This document shows, one piece after another, positions 35,335-44,053 of a DNA stretch of 64,000 nucleotides; the first letter of the stretch is position 1, and each line of letters begins with the position of its first letter. A program made the position numbers and the translations under genes. The notes below the pieces were generated by a model that did not search any database, was not told where the DNA came from, and saw only the letters and a program-made list of their open reading frames with translations. The stretch is from Burkholderia diffusa (GTDB taxonomy: Bacteria > Pseudomonadota > Gammaproteobacteria > Burkholderiales > Burkholderiaceae), in NCBI RefSeq assembly GCF_902499115.1, contig NZ_CABVPN010000018.1, forward strand, positions 62,001-126,000, written 5' to 3'.

Positions 35335-36861
35335 TCAGTCTTCGCGGCGCAGGTGCGGGAACAGCAGCACGTCGCGAATCGTCGGGCTGTCGGTCAGCAG
35401 CATCACGAGACGGTCGATGCCAATCCCGCAACCACCCGTCGGCGGCATCCCGTGTTCGAGCGCGCGGATGTAGTCGGCGTCGAAGAACATCGCTTCCTCG
35501 TCGCCTGCATCCTTCTGCTCGACCTGCTTCTTGAAGCGCGCGGCCTGGTCTTCCGGATCGTTCAGCTCCGAGAAGCCGTTCGCGATCTCGCGGCCGGTCA
35601 TGAACAGTTCGAAACGCTCGGTAATGCCCGGCACCGTATCCGATGCGCGTGCGAGCGGCGACACCTCGACCGGGTAGTCGATGATGTAGGTCGGCTCCCA
35701 CAGCTGCGATTCGGCCGTTTCCTCGAACAGCGCGAGCTGCAGCGCGCCGATGCCGGCGTTCAGGAAGGCCGGCTGCGACACGTCCACGCCGAGGCGCTTC
35801 AGTTCGGAGCGCAGGAACGCGTCGTCCGACAGCTGGCCGTCGGTGTACTGCGGTGCGAACTTCTGGATCGCCTGCGTGATCGTCAGGCGGTGGAACGGCT
35901 TCGCGAGGTCGAGCTCGCGGCCCTGGTACTGGATCGTCGCGGTGCCGAGCGCATCGATCGCCGCCTGGCGGATCAGCTGCTCGGTGAAGTCCATCAGCCA
36001 GCGGTAGTCGGTGTACGCGGCGTAGAACTCCATCATCGTGAATTCCGGGTTGTGGCGCGGCGACACGCCTTCATTCCGGAAGTTGCGGTTGATCTCGAAC
36101 ACGCGCTCGAAGCCGCCGACGATCAGGCGCTTCAGGTACAGCTCCGGCGCGATACGCAGGAACATCTGCATGTCGAGCGCGTTGTGGTGCGTGACGAACG
36201 GCTTCGCCGCGGCACCGCCCGGGATCGGGTGCAGCATCGGCGTTTCGACTTCCATGAAGTCGGCGTTGTCCATGAACTTGCGGATCGACGCAATGGTCTT
36301 GGTGCGCGCACGGAACGTGTCGCGCGTTTCCGGCGTGACGATCAGGTCGACGTAGCGCTGGCGGTAGCGCATTTCCTGGTCGGCGAGGCCGTGGAACTTG
36401 TCCGGCAGCGGACGCAGCGCCTTCGACAGCAGGCGCAGCTCCTTGCACTGGACCGACAGCTCGCCCTTGTTGGTGCGGAACAGCACGCCGCGTGCGGCGA
36501 CGATGTCGCCGAGGTCCCACTTCTTGAATGCGTCGTAGGTTTCCGCGCCGACGTCGTTCGGTGTCACGAAGAACTGGATCTGGCCCGAACCGTCCTGCAC
36601 CGTCGCGAAGCTCGCCTTGCCCATCACGCGCTTGAGCATCATGCGGCCGGCGACCGACACCTCGACCGGGTTCGCCTCGAGCGCGGCCTTGTCCGAGTCG
36701 GCGAATTTCGCCTGGAGATCGGCGGCGTGATGCGTCGGCCGAAAATCGTTCGGATAGGCGACGCCTTGCTCGCGCAATGCGCGCAGCTTCTCGCGGCGCT
36801 CGGCGATGATCTGGTTTTCGTCCGCCGCGACGGCGGGCTGCGTTTGGGTCGGTTCGGTCAT
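35335..36861 (-). CDS. lysS: Lysyl-tRNA synthetase, class II
   Basis: 508-residue class II synthetase that charges tRNA-Lys. N-terminal OB-fold anticodon-binding domain (about residues 55-170), then the catalytic core with motif 1 near FMDNADFMEVETPML, motif 2 FRNEGVSPRHNPEFTMMEFY and motif 3 GCGIGIDRLVML. Start 36861 (MTEPTQTQPAVAADEN) gives the usual length. It lies 75 bp after prfB on the same strand, as in E. coli, so the two are probably co-transcribed. Confidence 0.97.
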   Translation of the reverse strand: MTEPTQTQPAVAADENQIIAERREKLRALREQGVAYPNDFRPTHHAADLQAKFADSDKAALEANPVEVSVAGRMMLKRVMGKASFATVQDGSGQIQFFVTPNDVGAETYDAFKKWDLGDIVAARGVLFRTNKGELSVQCKELRLLSKALRPLPDKFHGLADQEMRYRQRYVDLIVTPETRDTFRARTKTIASIRKFMDNADFMEVETPMLHPIPGGAAAKPFVTHHNALDMQMFLRIAPELYLKRLIVGGFERVFEINRNFRNEGVSPRHNPEFTMMEFYAAYTDYRWLMDFTEQLIRQAAIDALGTATIQYQGRELDLAKPFHRLTITQAIQKFAPQYTDGQLSDDAFLRSELKRLGVDVSQPAFLNAGIGALQLALFEETAESQLWEPTYIIDYPVEVSPLARASDTVPGITERFELFMTGREIANGFSELNDPEDQAARFKKQVEQKDAGDEEAMFFDADYIRALEHGMPPTGGCGIGIDRLVMLLTDSPTIRDVLLFPHLRRED

Positions 36862-36936
36862 GATGGTCGGAATTCGGAGTGGGTGCGGCAACGCAACGGG
36901 AAGGGCGGCGCGACCGGAGAGGCCGCGCCGCGGCGC

Positions 36937-38041
36937 TTACACGCCCTGTTTGAGGCTCGCGCTGATGAAGTCGTCGAGATCGCCGTCGAGCACGGCTCGC
37001 GTGTTGCTCATTTCGACGTTCGTACGGAGGTCCTTCACGCGGCTCTGGTCGAGCACGTACGAGCGGATCTGGTGGCCCCAGCCCACATCGGTCTTGCTCG
37101 ATTCGAGCTTGTCCTGCTCGGCCTGGCGCTTGCGCATTTCGGCTTCGTACAGGCGCGACTTCAGCATGGCCATCGCTTCGGCACGGTTGCGGTGCTGCGA
37201 GCGGTCGTTCTGGCACTGCACGACGATGCCGGTCGGCATGTGCGTGATCCGCACGGCCGAGTCGGTCTTGTTGATGTGCTGGCCGCCGGCGCCCGAGGCG
37301 CGGTACGTATCGATGCGCAGGTCGGCCGGGTTGACTTCGACTTCGATCGAGTCGTCGATTTCCGGATACACGAACACCGACGAGAACGACGTGTGGCGGC
37401 CGCCCGACGAGTCGAACGGCGACTTGCGCACGAGGCGGTGAATGCCCGTTTCGGTGCGCAGGAAGCCGTATGCGTATTCGCCCGTGACCTTGACCGTCGC
37501 GTTCTTGATGCCGGCGACGTCGCCGTCGGATTCTTCGAGCACTTCGGCCTTGAAGCCCTTGCGCTCGCAGTAGCGCAGGTACTGGCGCAGCAGCATCGAA
37601 GCCCAGTCGCACGCCTCGGTGCCGCCGGCGCCGGCCTGGATGTCGATGAAGCAGTTGTTCGGGTCGGCCGGGTTCGAGAACATCCGGCGGAATTCGATGT
37701 CGCCGACGCGCGCTTCGAGCTTCTTCGCGTCGTCTTCGGATGCGATGAGGGTGTCTTCGTCGCCTTCCTCGCGTGCCAGCTCGAACAGGTCGAGCGCATC
37801 GCGCAGGTCGCTATCGAGTGCCGTCAGCGTCGTGACGACGCCTTCGAGCAGCTTCTTCTCGCGGCCGAGTGCCTGGGCGTTCTTCGAATCGTTCCAGACG
37901 TTCGGGTCTTCGAGTTCCTTGTTGACTTCGGTCAGACGCGCAGATTTGGCGTCGTAGTCAAAGATACCCCCGAAGCTCGCCCGCGCGCGTGCGCAGGTCG
38001 AGCAGGGAGCTTTCGATCGCGTTGAGACGTTCCGCTTCCAT
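36937..38041 (-). CDS. prfB: Peptide chain release factor 2 with programmed +1 frameshift
   Basis: RF2 recognises UGA and UAA stop codons. The frame from ATG 38041 encodes 27 residues and meets an in-frame TGA at 37960-37958; skipping base 37960 continues in the +1 frame to 36937 for 340 more residues, 367 in total, as in E. coli. The shift site has the classic layout: an internal Shine-Dalgarno GGGGG, a 3-nt spacer, then CTT TGA C. SPF tripeptide (RKSPFDSSGGRH) reads the stop codon, and GGQ (SGAGGQHINKTDS) catalyses peptide release. Scarce RF2 favours shifting, giving autoregulation. lysS follows. Confidence 0.97.
37957..37972 (-). promoter_or_regulatory. prfB recoding site (+1 frameshift)
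   Basis: On the minus strand: GGGGG (37972-37968 region), TAT, CTT (37963-37961), TGA (37960-37958), then C (37957). The slippery CTT-T, in-frame UGA followed by C, and upstream Shine-Dalgarno-like G run are all present. Confidence 0.95.
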
Positions 38042-38162
38042 GATCGTTCGCTATTCTTGCTTCGTAAAAAAGCGGAATTATAGCCGATCGGCGGGGTTTC
38101 CCGGTGACGCGGAACGTGCTTGCATGTGCGCCGCAGCCGCGCGTTCGGCGCGGCGCGCATGC

Positions 38163-38183
38163 GGCCCGCGAGTGCCGCGGGCC
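38163..38183 (-). terminator. Hairpin between recJ and prfB
   Basis: 8-bp stem GGCCCGCG (38163-38170), loop AGTGC, CGCGGGCC (38176-38183), 22 bp after the recJ stop. No U tract; weak candidate. Confidence 0.4.
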
Positions 38184-38204
38184 GGTTGGCCGGGCGGGCG
38201 GCGT

Positions 38205-39902
38205 TCAGCCGGCCGCATGTTCGACGATCAGCTGGACGCGCGTCACGCCGTTCCAGGTGTCGGCCACGAGGCGGTACGCGATCAGCGCGCTCGCCGGCAG
38301 CGGCTCGGTGTGATTGAACCAGATCGCGTTGAAGCGCTGGCGGCCGCGCGCCAACTGCAGCTTCAGGTGCTTTTCCTTCACGAGCGACTGCGACACGACG
38401 TCGAATTCCCCGGAGAAAAGCGGGGCCGGAAAACCCTGGCCCCAGACGGCTTCGTCGAGCAGCCCGACGAACTGCGGCGTGAAATACGCTTCCTCGAGTT
38501 CGCCGTCGGTCTCGATCACGCGCGCCAGCGCGTCGTCGGACAACCACTCGCGCGCGACGGCCTCGAACGCGGCCGCGAAGCGCGGCACGTTGCCGGTGTC
38601 GAGCGTGAGGCCGGCCGCCATCGCGTGGCCGCCGAACGCGACGATCAGGTCGGGTTCGCGCTTCGACACCAGGTCGAGTGCATCGCGCAGGTGGAAGCCG
38701 GGAATCGAGCGGCCCGAACCTTTGACCCGCGTGCCGGCTTCGTCCGCATGCGCGAACGTGAACGACGGGCGATGGAACTTCTCCTTGAGCCGCCCGGCGA
38801 CGATGCCGATCACGCCCTGGTGCCATTCGGGGTTGAACAGCGTGATCGTGCATGCGTCGGCCGGATCGACGTCGGCGAGATCGGCGAGCGCCTGCTGCTG
38901 CATGCCGGCCTCGATCTCGCGGCGCTCGCGGTTCATCGTGTCGAGCTGTTGCGCGAGGTCCCATGCGCGGCCGATGTCGTCGGTGATCAGGCACTCGATG
39001 CCGAGCGACATGTCCGAGAGCCGCCCGGCGGCGTTCAGGCGCGGGCCGAGGCCGAAGCCGAGGTCGAAGCCCGATGCGGTGCGCGCCTCGCGGCCGGCCG
39101 CGCGGAACAGCGCGGCGATGCCCGGCTGCATGCGGCCGTTGCGGATGCGCTGCAGCCCCTGCGCGACGAGCACGCGGTTGTTGCCGTCGAGCCGCACCAC
39201 GTCGGCGACGGTGCCGAGCGCGACGAGGTCGAGCAGTCCGTCGAGGCGGGGTTCGGCCTCCTTGCTCGCGAACGCGCCGCGGCGGCGCAGCTCGGCGCGC
39301 AGCGCGAGCAGCACGTAGAACATCACGCCGACGCCGGCGATGTGCTTGCTCGGGAACGCGCAGCCGGGCTGGTTCGGGTTGACGATCGCGCGCGCGGCGG
39401 GCAGCGCGTCGCCGGGCAGATGGTGGTCGGTGACGAGCACATCGATGCCGCGCGCGTTCGCGGCTTCGACACCCGCGACGCTCGCGATCCCGTTGTCGAC
39501 GGTGATCAGCAGGTCGGGCTTGCGCGCGGCCGCCAGTTCGACGATTTCGGGCGTGAGCCCGTAGCCGTATTCGAAGCGGTTCGGCACCAGGTAGTCGATC
39601 TGCGCGCCGAACATCCGCAGGCCGCGCACCGCGACTGCGCAGGCGGTTGCGCCGTCACAGTCGTAGTCGGCGACGACCAGCAGGCGCCGCTTGTCGGCGA
39701 TCGCGTCGGCGAGCAGCGCCGCGGCGTCCGCGCAGCCTTTCAGTTCGGTGGGCGGGACGAGGCGCGCGAGGGCCGTCTCGATGTCGGTCGGGGACTGCAC
39801 GCCGCGCGACGCATACAGGCGCGCGAGGACGGGATGCAGGCCGTGGCGCGCGAGCGCTTCGGCGTCGGCGGGCGCGACGGGGCGGGTAACGATCCGGGTC
39901 AT
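38205..39902 (-). CDS. recJ: Single-stranded-DNA-specific exonuclease RecJ
   Basis: 565-residue 5'-3' ssDNA exonuclease for recombination and mismatch repair. DHH-family motifs: VVADYDCDGATA, ITVDNGIAS, VTDHHLPGD (DHH), NPNQPGC and HIAGVGVMFYVL, then DHHA1 motif GGHAMAAGLTL and an OB-fold C terminus. All metal-ligand Asp/His residues appear intact. It lies 10 bp after the upstream COG4255-type gene on the same strand, so they are likely co-transcribed. Confidence 0.96.
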   Translation of the reverse strand: MTRIVTRPVAPADAEALARHGLHPVLARLYASRGVQSPTDIETALARLVPPTELKGCADAAALLADAIADKRRLLVVADYDCDGATACAVAVRGLRMFGAQIDYLVPNRFEYGYGLTPEIVELAAARKPDLLITVDNGIASVAGVEAANARGIDVLVTDHHLPGDALPAARAIVNPNQPGCAFPSKHIAGVGVMFYVLLALRAELRRRGAFASKEAEPRLDGLLDLVALGTVADVVRLDGNNRVLVAQGLQRIRNGRMQPGIAALFRAAGREARTASGFDLGFGLGPRLNAAGRLSDMSLGIECLITDDIGRAWDLAQQLDTMNRERREIEAGMQQQALADLADVDPADACTITLFNPEWHQGVIGIVAGRLKEKFHRPSFTFAHADEAGTRVKGSGRSIPGFHLRDALDLVSKREPDLIVAFGGHAMAAGLTLDTGNVPRFAAAFEAVAREWLSDDALARVIETDGELEEAYFTPQFVGLLDEAVWGQGFPAPLFSGEFDVVSQSLVKEKHLKLQLARGRQRFNAIWFNHTEPLPASALIAYRLVADTWNGVTRVQLIVEHAAG

Positions 39903-39912
39903 ACAGGTCGGG

Positions 39913-40977
39913 TTATTCGAACAGGGATGCCAGCGCGCGGCGGCGCCAGAACTTGCGCAGGTCGCCGCGCGTCGCGTGCAGCGTCACGGAGCTGGTGTCG
40001 CCGCACAGCGTGAAATCGACGCCGGCCAGCTCGCCGTTCTGCAGCGCGGCGAGGGACGGCGCGAACCAGTCGCGCTCGAGCGCGGCGAGCGCATCGTGCC
40101 AGCGTGGCCAGTCCTGCTCGATGTACGGGGCGGACAGCGTGGGCAGCTCGACGAGCGACGCGCCGGCGGCGGCGGGCAGTGCGTCGAATGCGGCCGGCAC
40201 GGCGCCGGCTTCGGTTTGCGCCGCGCGCGCGAGGCCGAGCGCCGCGGGCGACGCGGACAGCACGCGCGCGAACGGCTTGCCGACCGGCTTCAGCGTGCCT
40301 TGCGCATGGAACCAGATCGAATTGACGGCGGGCAACCCGCGCGCTTCGCGCGCTTCGTTCACCGGATGCTGGAACCATGCCATCTGCACTTCGTTCTGCA
40401 GCTTCATCCACATCCGCGAGCGTTCGCCGGTGTGCGCTTCGTGCGGCAGCCAGATCTCGATGTTGCGGCCGCTCGCGCGCAGCGGCGCTGCGCCGGCGAG
40501 GCGGGCGAACTGCTCGCTGGACAGGTACCAGCGCGCTGGCTGCGGCGCCTCCAGTCGCACGCCGAGCTCCTCGATCAGCGGGCGCGCGACTGCCAGCAAG
40601 GCGGCTGCGTCGCCGTCGTCGAGCGCGAGGCTCGCCGGGTCGACGAGCACGAGGTGATCGTGCGCGATTTCGACATGGACGGGCTCGACGCACGCCCAGG
40701 CCTGGGTACCCGGGTCGCCGCCGTCCGCCAGCAGCATGTAGGGTGCGAGCGGCGCCTCGTCGGCGGCGTTGCCCTGGGTCGCGCCGAACTGGCGGGCCAG
40801 CCAGCGCTCGTGCGGCAGCGTGCGCTGGAAGTCCTCGCCTGCCACGCGCTCGACGAGGTTGGCGCGGGCGAGCAACTTTTCGAGCGCGGGGCTGTCCAGC
40901 GTGTGCAGGGACGAGGCCGCATCGGCCGCCGACGGCAGCGCGAACGGAACGAGAAAATGGAGGCGTCGGTCGTGCAT
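39913..40977 (-). CDS. Conserved uncharacterised protein (COG4255/RpfE-like)
   Basis: 354 residues, cytosolic, starting MHDRRLHFLVPFALPS; a start at 40989 would add MRTI. No signal peptide or transmembrane segment. I recognise it as the family placed beside recJ in Burkholderiales and sometimes labelled RpfE or cofactor-independent phosphoglycerate mutase; no metal-binding or catalytic motif of a true phosphoglycerate mutase is visible, so I treat those names as unproven. Features: WYLSSEQFARLAG, RSRMWMKLQNEVQMAWF, and FTLCGDTSSVTLHAT. It sits 10 bp upstream of recJ and is divergent from lolC, with 164 bp between their starts. Confidence 0.75.
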   Translation of the reverse strand: MHDRRLHFLVPFALPSAADAASSLHTLDSPALEKLLARANLVERVAGEDFQRTLPHERWLARQFGATQGNAADEAPLAPYMLLADGGDPGTQAWACVEPVHVEIAHDHLVLVDPASLALDDGDAAALLAVARPLIEELGVRLEAPQPARWYLSSEQFARLAGAAPLRASGRNIEIWLPHEAHTGERSRMWMKLQNEVQMAWFQHPVNEAREARGLPAVNSIWFHAQGTLKPVGKPFARVLSASPAALGLARAAQTEAGAVPAAFDALPAAAGASLVELPTLSAPYIEQDWPRWHDALAALERDWFAPSLAALQNGELAGVDFTLCGDTSSVTLHATRGDLRKFWRRRALASLFE

Positions 40978-41141
40978 GATGGTGCGCATTGTATGGCAAA
41001 CTGCGCGCGTGATCGGGCCGGCGGACGGCCCGATTGCGTCCGGCGACCGTTTTTTCGGCCGTGCCCGGGCGGCCGGCCGCCGCCGGACGGCGCTCCGGCC
41101 ACGGGCCGCCATCCCCGCCGTAACCAGCAGAAAGGATTCGC

Positions 41142-42395
41142 TTGAAACTTCCGTACGAATGGCAGATCGGCTGGCGCTACACGCGCGCCGGCAAACGCAC
41201 GACCGGCAACGGCTTCATTTCCTTCATCGCACTGGTGTCGATGCTCGGGATCGCGCTTGGCGTCGCGGCGCTGATCGTCGTGCTGTCCGTGATGAACGGC
41301 TTCCAGAAGGAAGTGCGCGACCGCATGCTGTCGGTGCTCGCGCACGTCGAGGTGTTCTCGCCGACCGGCTCGATGCCCGACTGGCAACTGACCGCGCAGG
41401 AAGCGCGGCGCAATACTTCGGTGGTCGGCGCGGCGCCGTACGTCGACGCGCAGGCGCTGCTCACGCGCCAGGACGCGGTGAGCGGCGTGATGCTGCGCGG
41501 CGTCGAGCCGTCGCTCGAACCGCAGGTGTCGGACATCGGCAAGGACATGAAGGCAGGCCAGCTCGCCGCGCTCGTGCCCGGCCAGTTCGGCATCGTGCTC
41601 GGCGACGCGCTCGCCGGCAACCTCGGCGTGACGGTCGGCGACAAGGTCACGCTCGTCGCGCCCGAAGGGACGATCACGCCGGCCGGGATGATGCCGCGAC
41701 TCAAGCAGTTCACGGTGGTCGGCGTGTTCGAGTCGGGCCACTACGAATACGACAGCACGCTCGCGATGATCAACATCCGCGACGCGGAGGCACTGTTCCG
41801 GATGTCCGCGCCGACCGGCGTGCGGCTGCGGCTCACCGACATGCAGAAGGCGCCGCAGGTCGCGGTCGAGCTGTCGCATACGCTGTCGGGCAGCCTGTAC
41901 ATTCGCGACTGGACCCAGCAGAACAAGACATGGTTCTCGGCCGTCCAGATCGAGAAGCGGATGATGTTCATCATCCTCACGTTGATCATCGCGGTGGCCG
42001 CATTCAACCTCGTGTCGTCGCTCGTGATGACGGTGACCAACAAGCAGGCCGACATCGCGATCCTGCGCACGCTCGGCGCGCAGCCCGGCTCGATCATGAA
42101 GATCTTCGTCGTGCAGGGCGTGACGATCGGCTTCGTCGGCACCGCGTCGGGCGTCGCGCTCGGCTGCCTGATCGCGTGGAGCATTCCGTGGCTGATCCCG
42201 ATGATCGAGCATCTGTTCGGCGTGCAGTTCCTGCCGCCGTCGGTGTACTTCATCAGCGAGCTGCCGTCGGAGCTCGTCGCGGGCGACGTCATCAAGATCG
42301 GCCTGATCGCGTTCGTGCTGTCGGCGGTCGCCACGCTCTATCCGAGCTGGCGCGGCGCAAAGGTGAAGCCGGCGGAGGCGCTGCGCTATGAATGA
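41142..42395 (+). CDS. lolC: Lipoprotein-releasing ABC transporter permease (LolC/LolE family)
   Basis: 417-residue inner-membrane permease that extracts outer-membrane lipoproteins for transfer to LolA. The start is TTG 41142 with AAAGGA upstream. TM1 at about residues 28-50 (ALVSMLGIALGVAALIVVL), a periplasmic domain of about 220 residues, then three TM segments (about 277-302, 323-350, 383-402). The typical LolC/E motif with NGF at VLSVMNGFQKEVR is present. lolD overlaps its end by 8 bp. No second permease gene (lolE) follows, so the complex may be the single-permease LolF type, or lolE lies elsewhere. Confidence 0.93.
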   Translation: MKLPYEWQIGWRYTRAGKRTTGNGFISFIALVSMLGIALGVAALIVVLSVMNGFQKEVRDRMLSVLAHVEVFSPTGSMPDWQLTAQEARRNTSVVGAAPYVDAQALLTRQDAVSGVMLRGVEPSLEPQVSDIGKDMKAGQLAALVPGQFGIVLGDALAGNLGVTVGDKVTLVAPEGTITPAGMMPRLKQFTVVGVFESGHYEYDSTLAMINIRDAEALFRMSAPTGVRLRLTDMQKAPQVAVELSHTLSGSLYIRDWTQQNKTWFSAVQIEKRMMFIILTLIIAVAAFNLVSSLVMTVTNKQADIAILRTLGAQPGSIMKIFVVQGVTIGFVGTASGVALGCLIAWSIPWLIPMIEHLFGVQFLPPSVYFISELPSELVAGDVIKIGLIAFVLSAVATLYPSWRGAKVKPAEALRYE

Positions 42396-43146
42396 TCGCG
42401 CGACCGCATTGGCGGATTCACGACAACCCATCAGACAGGATTCGGCAGGTATGCAGGAATACGTGCTTCAGGCGCGCGGGATCACAAAGGCGTTCGTGCA
42501 GGGCGGCTTCAACGTGCAGGTGCTCAACAACGCCGAATTGACGGTGCGGCGCGGCGAGAAGCTCGCGATCGTCGGCGCGTCGGGCTCCGGCAAGAGCACG
42601 CTGCTGCACGTGCTGGGCGGCCTCGACGAACCGAGCGCGGGCGAAGTGTCGCTGCTCGGCAAGCCGTTTACGCAACTCGCCGAGCGCGAACGCAACGAGC
42701 TGCGCAATCGCGCGCTCGGCTTCGTCTACCAGTTCCATCACCTGCTGCCGGAATTCACCGCGCTCGACAACGTCGCGATGCCGCTGCGCATCCGCCGGAT
42801 GACGACCGAGGACGCGCGCGCGCAGGCACAGGCGATGCTCGAACGCGTCGGTCTCGGCCCGCGTGCGAAGCACCGGCCGGGCGAGCTGTCGGGCGGCGAG
42901 CGGCAACGCGTGGCGATCGCGCGCGCGCTGGTGACGAAGCCCGCGTGCGTACTCGCCGACGAGCCGACCGGCAACCTCGACGGCACGACCGCCGACACGG
43001 TGTTCAACCTGATGCTCGAACTGTCCGAGACGCTCGAAACGAGCTTCGTGATCGTCACGCACGATCCCGAGCTCGCGGCGCGCTGCGACCGCATCATGCG
43101 CCTGCGCGACGGCGTGCTGCACGAGGAGCCGGCGCTGCCGGTGTGA
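42388..43146 (+). CDS. lolD: Lipoprotein-releasing ABC transporter ATPase LolD
   Basis: ATPase driving lipoprotein release with LolC/LolE. Walker A GASGSGKST, Q-loop YQFHHLLPEFT, signature LSGGERQRVAIARAL, Walker B CVLADEPTGNLD, H-loop VTHDPEL. The first ATG, 42388, overlaps the lolC stop by 8 bp, giving 252 residues. ATG 42451 (MQEYVLQARGITKAF) would give about 231 residues, close to E. coli LolD (233), and is preceded by GGCAGG; it may be the true start. Confidence 0.95.
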   Translation: MNDRATALADSRQPIRQDSAGMQEYVLQARGITKAFVQGGFNVQVLNNAELTVRRGEKLAIVGASGSGKSTLLHVLGGLDEPSAGEVSLLGKPFTQLAERERNELRNRALGFVYQFHHLLPEFTALDNVAMPLRIRRMTTEDARAQAQAMLERVGLGPRAKHRPGELSGGERQRVAIARALVTKPACVLADEPTGNLDGTTADTVFNLMLELSETLETSFVIVTHDPELAARCDRIMRLRDGVLHEEPALPV

Positions 43147-43210
43147 ACGAACGCCCCGCCGTGCCGCCGGGCGAGTCCCGGCACGGCGGCGAGGGCGCAG
43201 GAAAGCCGCC

Positions 43211-43999
43211 ATGTGGATCGATACGCATTGCCATCTCGATGCTGCCGAGTTCGACACCGACCGCGACGTCGTCGTGCATGCGGCGCGCGCGGCCGGCGTG
43301 TCGCGCATCGTGATCCCAAGCGTCGGGCGCGACAATTTCACGACCGTGCGCGAACTGGCCCAGCGCACGCCGGGTGCGGTCTATGCGCTCGGCATCCATC
43401 CGATGTATACGCCGCACGCGCGCGACGAGGATCTCGACCGCCTGCGCATGGAGATCGAGGCGAGCCTCGATGATCCGCGCTTCGTCGCGATCGGCGAGAT
43501 CGGTCTCGACTACTTCGTGCCGGGGCTCGACGAGGACCGCCAGCAATTCTTCTATCAGGGGCAGCTCAAGCTCGCGCGCGAATTCGACCTGCCGGTGCTG
43601 TGCCACGTGCGCAAGTCGCAGGACCGCGTGCTCGCCGGGCTGCGCCGCTTCGGCGTGCGGCGCGGCATCGCACATGCGTTCAACGGCAGTTTCCAGCAGG
43701 CCGACGCGTATCTCGCACAGGGGCTGCATCTCGGTTTCGGCGGCAACGTGACGTTCGGACGGGCGTTGCAGATCCGGCGGCTCGCCGCGCAGTTGCCGCT
43801 CGACGCGATCGTCGTCGAGACGGATGCGCCCGACATCGCGCCCGAGTGGGCGTACAAGTCCCGCAACGCGCCCGACCAGGTGCCGCGCATCGGCGGCGTG
43901 CTCGCCGAACTGCGCGGGATCGACGCGCACGCGCTGTCCCTATCCACAACGGCTAACGCGCTCGCCGCGCTGCCGCGCCTCGCACTTTCGTCCGCATAA
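43211..43999 (+). CDS. tatD: TatD family hydrolase (YcfH-type)
   Basis: 262-residue metal-dependent DNase or hydrolase of the amidohydrolase superfamily. Metal ligands: WIDTHCHLD, AIGEIGLDYF with Glu, CHVRKSQD, and VETDAPDIAP. Ribosome-binding site GCAGGAAAG precedes ATG 43211. It follows lolD by 64 bp and is probably in the same operon. Family functions range from DNA repair to D-aminoacyl-tRNA deacylation; the substrate cannot be decided here. Confidence 0.92.
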   Translation: MWIDTHCHLDAAEFDTDRDVVVHAARAAGVSRIVIPSVGRDNFTTVRELAQRTPGAVYALGIHPMYTPHARDEDLDRLRMEIEASLDDPRFVAIGEIGLDYFVPGLDEDRQQFFYQGQLKLAREFDLPVLCHVRKSQDRVLAGLRRFGVRRGIAHAFNGSFQQADAYLAQGLHLGFGGNVTFGRALQIRRLAAQLPLDAIVVETDAPDIAPEWAYKSRNAPDQVPRIGGVLAELRGIDAHALSLSTTANALAALPRLALSSA

Positions 44000-44053
44000 T
44001 CGTTGCTGGAGGGTGCCGCATCGACGGCGGCGCCAGGTCGACGAGGAGGTGCG

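Noticed and set aside
35002..38025. A 1007-codon open frame on the plus strand
   Set aside because: It lies antisense to lysS and prfB, both certain genes; high GC removes stop codons from the opposite strand. The translation is Arg/Leu/Val-rich with no domain.
36937..38994. Apparent 685-codon fusion of prfB with upstream sequence
   Set aside because: The real gene starts in another frame at 38041 and enters this frame by +1 frameshift; the residues before it are antisense to recJ.
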